From contig NC_080421.1 in assembly GCF_029873635.1 (NCBI RefSeq), positions 36,622,617 through 36,686,616 on the forward strand: DNA of 64,000 bases, in the 5' to 3' direction. The notes below the pieces were generated by a model, which did not search any database, was not told where the DNA came from, and saw only the letters and a list, made by a program, of their open reading frames with translations. Both the position numbers and the translations under genes were made by a program. This stretch comes from Malania oleifera (Eukaryota > Streptophyta > Magnoliopsida > Santalales > Ximeniaceae). Below are positions 56,915 through 64,000 of the stretch, piece after piece (within the stretch, counting starts at the first letter, position 1; each line of letters starts with the position of its first letter).

Positions 56915-56922
56915 GCATATTC
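56915..56922. promoter_or_regulatory. P1BS element (PHR1 binding site), GCATATTC
   Basis: GCATATTC fits GNATATNC, the site bound by PHR1-type MYB regulators of phosphate starvation. It is about 355 bases upstream of the PHT1 start codon, a usual location in this family. A second, near-match GAATATGT at 56883 lacks the final C. Function is inferred from the match and position. Confidence 0.6.
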
Positions 56923-58681
56923 ATTAAGTGCCACAATTTTAAACATGCAAGTGTGGCTAGTTCATTGTAGCAATGCTTCATATGCTAAGATTTTGCCTTA
57001 CAGTAAGCTAAAGTTGTCATTTAAAGTAGTCCGAAATTAAGTAATATAATTAACCTTTGGTTAATGTTCTATTATTTCATTATACATATTATTATATTAT
57101 AAATTTGATCACCGAAAAAAATGTAAGTTGAACTTTTAGTTCACCGAATAAGATCTCTTTGTAGATCTTAGGAGTAGTTGAGAAAAAAAAAAACTAAGCT
57201 TTAAAAAGAAAGTAACAAAAAGGAGAAAGTTATGTTAAAAATAATTGTTGGTTTTCTATAAAAACAATAGTTGTAGAGTTAATAATCTGCAGATAATTTT
57301 GAAAAAAGTTGAAAGCGTTAGGCATTATTATCATTCGATGCACCAAAAAGTGTTAGGAAAAAGTTTAGTTAAAATAATAAATGGGTAAAATCAAACAACA
57401 CAGGTTAACTTTTTCATAAATGATACTTCGCTCCTAAATTTTTAAAAACTATAAAAAATTGATTGAAATTTGATTTTATTGACAAAATAAACTTTCCATC
57501 ATTAATCAACTATTAAATATATGTTAAAAAAATCAATTATGTGTATTATAAATGATATTTTAAATGACATCAATTTAATAAATTAAATTTAGAAGTCGGT
57601 TAGTATAATGTCTTGAAAATTAGTTAAGCGAATTAAAGACCTAATTGATTTTCAAATTGGCTAATCTAGCCAGTCCTATCGCTTTGGATCAACCAATAGA
57701 CATCAACACAACAAAGAATAATTATTATTATCATTTTAATTTTGAAAAATACATATAAAAAATTAAAATTACTAATAAATAGTAAAATATATCAAATTAT
57801 TATAATGTTGCAAAATTTTTATTAGATATAATTTTTATAAAATATTTAAATATTAAACACATAATAAAATAAATAAAATATAGTTCAATATTCTTAAATT
57901 AAAAAACCTATCAAACATAGTGTGAAAAAATGAAATTGTAAACTAAAATTTTAAAATTAATGTTTTATAAATTAAAACTATAAAATTGAATGTTAGTTCT
58001 TTTATATGTAAAATATGAATGCTAAATGAATTTAATGAACTCCAATTTATATTAGTTGGTTGACCTTTGTTCGAGACAATTAACTAATTTTTTTATAGTG
58101 ATATTTAAGTTTCCATGTTATTAAATATGGTATTCAATCATACTATAAAAAGAGAGTCACAATTTAACCAACTAGTTGATTCAAACCAATTTTTAAATTA
58201 TATTTTTTAAAAGATAAATTTAGTCTTTTAGTTTGCATATATATAATATTGTGGAACAATGTTATTATCCAAGGATTTTTTTTCTAAATTACTAGTGTCT
58301 TTATTTATTTTTCATATATTTTTAGATTTTAGTAAATAATAATTTACTAACATTGTCATGCTTATATAAATTGGTTGAATTGAACTAGTTGCTACGTGTT
58401 TGTTTTACCTATAAGTTCAATTTTGAAAAACATGTTATACTTAATTGACGAATTTTCCAAACTTATTTTATAGTTGTCTTATCAAAATTGAATAAAAGGA
58501 TAAAATTATCATTTTATTAAGGGTAAAATTTTATATTTTCACTTGACATATTAATTGACTAATGATCAACTAAGAGAAAGTACACTTTAAATCTTAGGGA
58601 TTATTTTAGTAGTTTTCAAAACCTCCAGAGTTTGGAGTGCCATATTAGTTTATGCAAAATAACTATTAGTCTATGTTACAT
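56923..58681. other. Upstream intergenic DNA of PHT1, no gene
   Basis: Very AT-rich sequence with poly-A and poly-T stretches and no recognisable coding or element ends. The phrase 'actccaaactctggaggttttgaaa' in reverse near 58610-58645 is of a type common in plant intergenic repeats. Confidence 0.55.
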
Positions 58682-58696
58682 GGCTCTAATACCAAT
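58682..58696 (-). other. Primer binding site remnant of an inverted copia element
   Basis: On the minus strand 'ATTGGTATTAGAGCC' directly follows the end of the LTR at 58697. It matches the initiator tRNA-Met site with one substitution. It shows that the adjoining LTR is a 5' LTR with some interior left, not a solo LTR. Confidence 0.75.
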
Positions 58697-60634
58697 TATT
58701 AGCTTTACTGTGATCCCAAGAGAGAGGGTCAATTGGTATTTTTAAAATTAGTGCCCTAGGTCAATATCCTAATAGCAGTATATTCACAACCCTAAGGTCA
58801 ATCTAGTGCAAGTAAAGTAAAGCAACTGCAATATGTACCAGAAATTAAATTACGCAATTTAATTAACTAAGCATGCACCAGAAAGCAGTACAGAGAAGTG
58901 ACACACAAAAGTGTTATCAAGTTTTGAAAAATTGTTTACGTTCTCGCCTTGTTTAACAAGTATAAGGATTGTCACTATAATGCTCACTTAAACGGGTGGA
59001 GCTGCACCTAAACAACCAGATCAATTAACACAGGGATAACCTCAACCTTTACACAATCCTTACCAGGTTGGATTACCGCCTCCTCAGGCCATGCCTGGAA
59101 ATACAACAATATTCTCTCAATCAAATGGTACAGTGATTATGCTTTCATGTAAAGCAGATATATACCCAATACGTGCAGTTACATACACATCAAAGATATA
59201 GATATAGTGTAAGCTCAGTGATGCAAATAATTGTGCTATCAATACTCAATATGGTATAATCAGTGATATACCTAGGAGTGTTCAAAACAAGCAGTATCTT
59301 GGAATCTAAGCAAAGCACAGTTCAGTAACAAATCAATATTCCAAAGATATGAATCAAATAATCAAACTAGTTCAAGAAGATTTTCCTCAATGAAATAAGC
59401 ACAATACTAGTTTGAAAATATTTTGCTTGTTTGAAAAAAAATTTGCACAACAAAAATCCAAACTATTGGATACTTGCAATAATAATGCAAATATCCTAAG
59501 CTCACTTAGTCTATCCCATCACAAGATTTGTAACATCAAAATCTATGGGATAAACTTAAGCTAAAACTCCCCAAGAAAAATATCACAATCAATCAATCAA
59601 ATGGGAGTTTCTAACAAAGTGTAGCAATCACAAGCACTCAAAAAATGCCCTAACAATCTCAGAATATATCAAGGAAGTGAAGATTTGAGAGTATTTGGAC
59701 AAATAGTGTATTTTGAAAAGAGAGAATTTTGGCTAATGAAAATTGCTAATTAATATGTAATCTTTGCAAATGAGCCTATATTTATAGGCAGGGGTAAAAT
59801 TATAACCGTTTAAGACTTGTTGGGAATTATTAAAAAAGTTTCAAATAGTTAAAACACCATTAACCCAACTTAACCTGATTTTACCGCGGTTAAAATTATT
59901 TTAACCCACCGAGGTTCAGGTGGCTGAACCGAGGTTCGGTCGCCCGAACAGACACAATAATAAAAGTCATTTAAATCAGTTTGGTTGCCCGGATTCAAGT
60001 TCGATGGCCTGAATCAAAGTCAGTAGCATTGCTTCGTAACTTTGGGTGCTTGGTCATATATTTGGTGGCCCGAACTCAAGTGTTTGGTCGCCCGGGGCTC
60101 AATTTGAACTAAATAGCTTAGTCCCCGAGTTAGTGGAATGTCCCTTTCGAAGGGTTTGAGTGCTCGAGGACAGTGTGCACAATATGGTTCGGTTGTCTGA
60201 GAGCCTAAGTCAACTGTTGACCTCTCAACAGTTCAGGTGCCCAAGGAGTTTTGAACTCCAGGGGTTTAGTCGCCTGAGCTCTCTCAATTTACTTAATAAT
60301 GTTTAAATTTAAGCTCATTTTCAAACACCTTTGTATTTTGTATGATATGTGTGAGTGTTGGGACCTAAAGTCTTACTATGGTCTTACTGAACTTACCATA
60401 TATTCTATATGCATGATATGCAGGTAAGAAAATATAGACCATATCCTATATTATCATTACCGACCCATATTACAATCATTGAATTGACAATACAAATTAA
60501 AGTCTTCAGGGTCTTTTTTTGCTTTAAGTGTCATTCATTGGGATGCTCATTTAAACCTGCACAAACACTTGACAATCATCAAATGTCTAAGTATTTGTCA
60601 TTATCAAAACCGGGTGTGACCTATAAGGTCAACA
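58697..60634 (-). mobile_element. Inverted large copia LTR (5' LTR, subfamily B)
   Basis: The right end reads 'cgggtgtgacctataaggtc' then 'aaca', the reverse complement of the LTR start. The left end reads 'tattagctttactgtgatcc' with TG changed to TA. It contains motifs such as 'ggtcgcccgaac' and 'tggtcgcccggggc' at about 59910-60290. Length is close to the 10113-12060 copy. Flanks do not match, so the right junction with copia pol at 60635 is a rearrangement or an old insertion with a lost side. Confidence 0.85.
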
Positions 60635-62824
60635 ATTAATTAAGGGATTGCCTAAGACTAAATTAGTGAAAGATAAAATATGTGATGCACGCCAACTAGG
60701 AAAACAAGCAAGAACAAACTTTAAGAAGAAGAAAGTAATCTCTACTACTAGGCCACTTCAAATGCTATACTTAGATTTATTTGGTCTAAGCTAAACTTAA
60801 AGTTTAGGAAGAAAATCATACGCATTCGTCATAGTTGATGATTATTCAAGATATACATGGGTACTATTTTTGGGTCACAAAGATGAAGCATGTGAACAAT
60901 TCATAAATCTGTGTAAGAAAATTCAAAATGAAAACGGTTATACTGTCACTAAAATCCGAAGTGATAGGGGTAGAGAATTTAAAAATCAAAGCATGGAAGA
61001 CTACTACAATTCATTAGGAATAGCTCATAATTTTTCGGCTCTTAGAACACCACAGCAGAATGGAGTAGTTGAAAGAAAGAATAGGTCTATACAAGAAATG
61101 ACCAGAACTATGCTTAACAAACATAAAATACCTAAGTACTTCTGGGCTGAGGTTGTAAATACCATCTGTTATGTTCTAAATAAAGTTTTGATTAGACCAT
61201 CTCTAAAAAAGACTCCTTACAAATTATGGAATGACCATAGACCAAACATATCATATTTTCATGTCTTTGCCTGTAAATGTTTTGTGCTTAGAGATAATGA
61301 ACATTTAGGAAAGTTTGATGTGAAATCAAATGAAGGTATCTTTTTAGGGTATGCCGTAGATAGTAAAGCCTACTGAGTATATAATAAACGAACATTAACC
61401 GTTATAGAATCCATTCATGTAGTATTCCATGAGTCAAATCCCTTCTCTAAAAGGATTGATGAAGATGAAATTGAGATAAATAAGGAATTTGAAAAATTGT
61501 CCATTAAAAATGATTCAAAAAAGAGAAATGAAATTAAGGAACCATCTGCTGAAACTAATCAAATTGAAAAAGAGGTTAATGAACTACCTAAAGAATGGAA
61601 ATACATAAAAAGTCATCCCATTGATCAAATAATAAGTGAACCATTACGTGGAGTAGCCACACGATCCTCACTTAGGAATATGATTAGTCATCTTACCTTT
61701 CTATCTCAAGAAGAACCTAGGAATGTGAGTGAAGCAATTGAGGATGAATCGTGGGTGATGTCCATGCAAGAAGAGTTAAACTAGTTTGAGAGAAACAAAG
61801 TATGGACATTAGTTCCTAGACTTGAGGATAAGAAAATTATTGGAACAAAATGGATATATAAGAACAAGAAAGATGAACATGGGATAGTGGTTAGAAATAA
61901 GGCAAGACTAGTAGCTCAGGGATATAACCACAAAGAAGGAATAGATTTTAAAGAAACCTTTGCACCTGTAGCTAGAATGGAAGCCATTCGAATGCTTTTA
62001 GCCTATACTGCTTTTAAGAATTTCAAACTGTATCAAATAGATGTCAAAAGCGCATTTTTAAATGGTTACATAAGTGAAGAGGTATATGTAGAATAACCCC
62101 CAGGGCTTTGAAAGCCATAAGAATCCAAATCACGTTTATAGACTAAAAAAAGCTTTGTAAGGTTTAAAGCAAGCTCCTAGAGCTTGGTATAAGAGACTAA
62201 GTGGCTTCCTACTGGACAATGGATTTATCAAAGGGAGGATAGACACAATACTTTTCATAAAGTCTAAGAAAGATGACATGCTCCTAGTTCAAGTATACGT
62301 AGATGATATCATATTTGAAGTTACAAATAATGACTTGTGCAATGAGTTTGCAAGTACTATGTAAAATGAATTTGAGATGAGCATGATGGGTGAACTAAAC
62401 TTCTCCCTAGGACTTCATATCAAACAAGTGAACACATGGAATTTTTATAAATCAATCGAAGTACATTAGAGATCTACTCAAAAAGTTTAATATGGAAGAT
62501 AGAAAAATACTTGGGGACACTTATGAGCTCTTCTTTGAAATTAGACAAAGATGAATAAGGTATACCAGTAGATTTCAAGATCTATCGTGGAATGATCGGT
62601 AACTTACTATATCTGACTGCCAGCAGACCTGAAATTATGTTCAGCGTATGTTTGTACACAAAAGAGTCACATTTGTTAGCTTTCAAACGAATACTTAGAC
62701 ACCTGATAGGACCCGTGGAACTTGGGTTATGGTATCCTAAGTATACATCTTTTGAGATTATCAGCTATTCAGATGCTAATTTTTTTGGTAGCAAAGTGGA
62801 TAGGAAGAGCACAAATAGTACATG
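60635..62824 (+). pseudogene. Second copy of the SIRE-like copia pol: integrase to RNase H
   Basis: Closely follows 24350-28800 of the full-length element without the inner solo LTR. Visible: 'ICDARQLGKQ' (zinc cysteine lost), 'IRSDRGREFKNQ', 'PQQNGVVERKNRSIQEM', 'YFWAEVVNTICYVLN', '[16 protein letters not shown]', '[19 protein letters not shown]', '[18 protein letters not shown]', 'VYVDDIIFEV' (catalytic YVDD kept) and 'NLLYLTASRPEIMFSVC'. Stops interrupt at about 60793, 61374, 61782, 62094, 62157, 62361 and later. gag and protease are missing on the left, and RNase H is cut by the LTR at about 62825. Confidence 0.9.
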
Positions 62825-64000
62825 TTGTTGTTTTAGATGTAATCCCAAGAGGAGGGGGGTGAATTGTGTATTTTCAAATCTTTAAAACTTATTTACCACT
62901 TAATCCCAATTTTTATATTTAACAAATCAATTGCAGGGATTTAAGACTGAATTAAATTATTATATCGATGAATTCTGTTTTTACCCAATTAATTGTTGAG
63001 TGTGAGGTTATTTAACATACAAAAGCAAGATATATATTGAAATGCAGTGCGGAAGATGAAAAGATAAGGGAAGAGAGAAGGCAAACACGATTTTATAAGG
63101 TTCATCCAACCCGGCCTACGTCCTCACCTTGAGCAACCCACTCAAGGATTCCACTATAATCCCTACTCCTTAAATTGGTACGGAACTTCCCTTACATCCG
63201 CTGCTTACAAGAGGTTTAGCTTCCTCCTAATTCCCTGCTTCCATGAGATACATCTCTCTCCTCAAACCCGGTTCACAACCCGAATCGTGATTACAAAATA
63301 ATATCAAACTACAAAACACTCAATATTTCTTCTAACAAAGCTAGTGAGTACAATTGAAATTCCTAACACATAATCATATGATCAAACTTGAAGCTCAGTA
63401 GGCATGTAACGATATAATCATTATATGCAAGAATATGATTCACTAAAATTTTCTTTTATCAAATCTTCCAAAAATATTTATATAAGACAATGAGAACTTA
63501 GGTTAAATCTTTGAATACATAAAAAGTTTTGAAGATTGCAAAGATTTGAAACATACTTTGTCACAATGATATTTCTCTTAAGTGTATATAGATAACCTTT
63601 AGACTTTTCAATCAAGTAGATTTTGGAATAACTAAAATATTGAGTCTTTGAATGAAAATAAGAACTCGAAGATCACCAAAGATTCAATGTTCAGAAAAAC
63701 CTTTCGCAAATAAATTTTTATGAAACAACACAAAGATTTTTCTTCTTCAGTAGGAATAATAGATATATGAGTATGAGATATGAACAAACTTCAAGATTTA
63801 TATATATTGAAAAAACATGAAATAATCCCTTGTTTACCAAACCTCAATCACCAAAGGTAGCTATGAAGATGTGTAAGTCAAATCCCTTCATTTTTCTAAG
63901 TTGATTTGCCCAAGCTTGATGAGTATATATTGGAGTGCAGACAATCGTATGGCAATAAGTTCAAGTCTCTAAATTCTTTTTCAAAAGTCTTAAGAACTAG
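62825..64000 (-). mobile_element. Inverted copia LTR (subfamily C), continues beyond the window
   Basis: The left end reads 'ttagatgtaatcccaagagg' followed by a G-run and 'gtgaattgtgtattttcaaa', the reverse complement of the 3' end of the subfamily C LTRs at 22141 and 32131. The collinear match runs on, for example 'cctacgtcctcaccttgagc' and 'cttcccttacatccgctgct'. It interrupts RNase H coding of the copia copy at 60635-62824. Its start and target duplication lie outside the window; the exact left base is uncertain by about 3. Confidence 0.85.

Overview
The window is plant nuclear DNA, most likely from a woody or otherwise large-genome angiosperm. It is AT-rich and dominated by Ty1/copia and Ty3/gypsy LTR retrotransposons whose primer sites match initiator tRNA-Met. 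It also holds a plant L1-type LINE, a tRNA-derived SINE of the Au type, two TRIM elements and GA/TA microsatellites. There is one clear host gene: an intact, intronless, GC-richer PHT1-type phosphate transporter on the minus strand at 54941-56563. All other long reading frames are retroelement proteins, almost all broken, or antisense and low-complexity shadows.

Layout. 1-2988: decayed copia pol, interrupted by an LTR cut by the window edge, then its 3' LTR. 2989-7978: a 5-kb LINE inserted in that LTR. 8066-8396: TRIM. 8798-8911: an exon-like host segment. 10113-14539: two solo LTRs. 14540-16573: gene-poor DNA with microsatellites. 16574-33467: a four-layer nest. A SINE was hit in its right target duplication by a minus-strand copia element (16785-33459). 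That element was hit by a full-length SIRE/Maximus-like copia element (19901-32131), whose reverse transcriptase was split by a solo LTR (25840-28084). Target-site duplications (TSDs) at each level give the order.

33460-38383: tandem repeats, another large LTR and AT-rich DNA. 38384-41956: a 3.6-kb gypsy-like LTR joined to a truncated inverted copia LTR. 43115-52128: a gypsy element with degraded gag and no pol, carrying solo LTRs in its internal region and in its 3' LTR. 52663-52932: second TRIM. 52933-58681: the host-gene island with PHT1 and a candidate PHR1-binding site (P1BS). 58697-64000: inverted LTR with PBS remnant, a decayed copia pol of the same family as the full-length element, and an LTR that runs off the window.

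No new enzymatic or defence system is visible. The most unusual signal is in the large copia LTRs. Upstream of the TATA box they carry an array of about a dozen GGTCGACC-type palindromes. In the two copies measured, the spacing alternates between about 33 and about 41 bp. Facing TTGACC boxes are interspersed. Related LTR families have a different core motif in the equivalent place. All identities and families are judged by eye; nothing was searched or computed.
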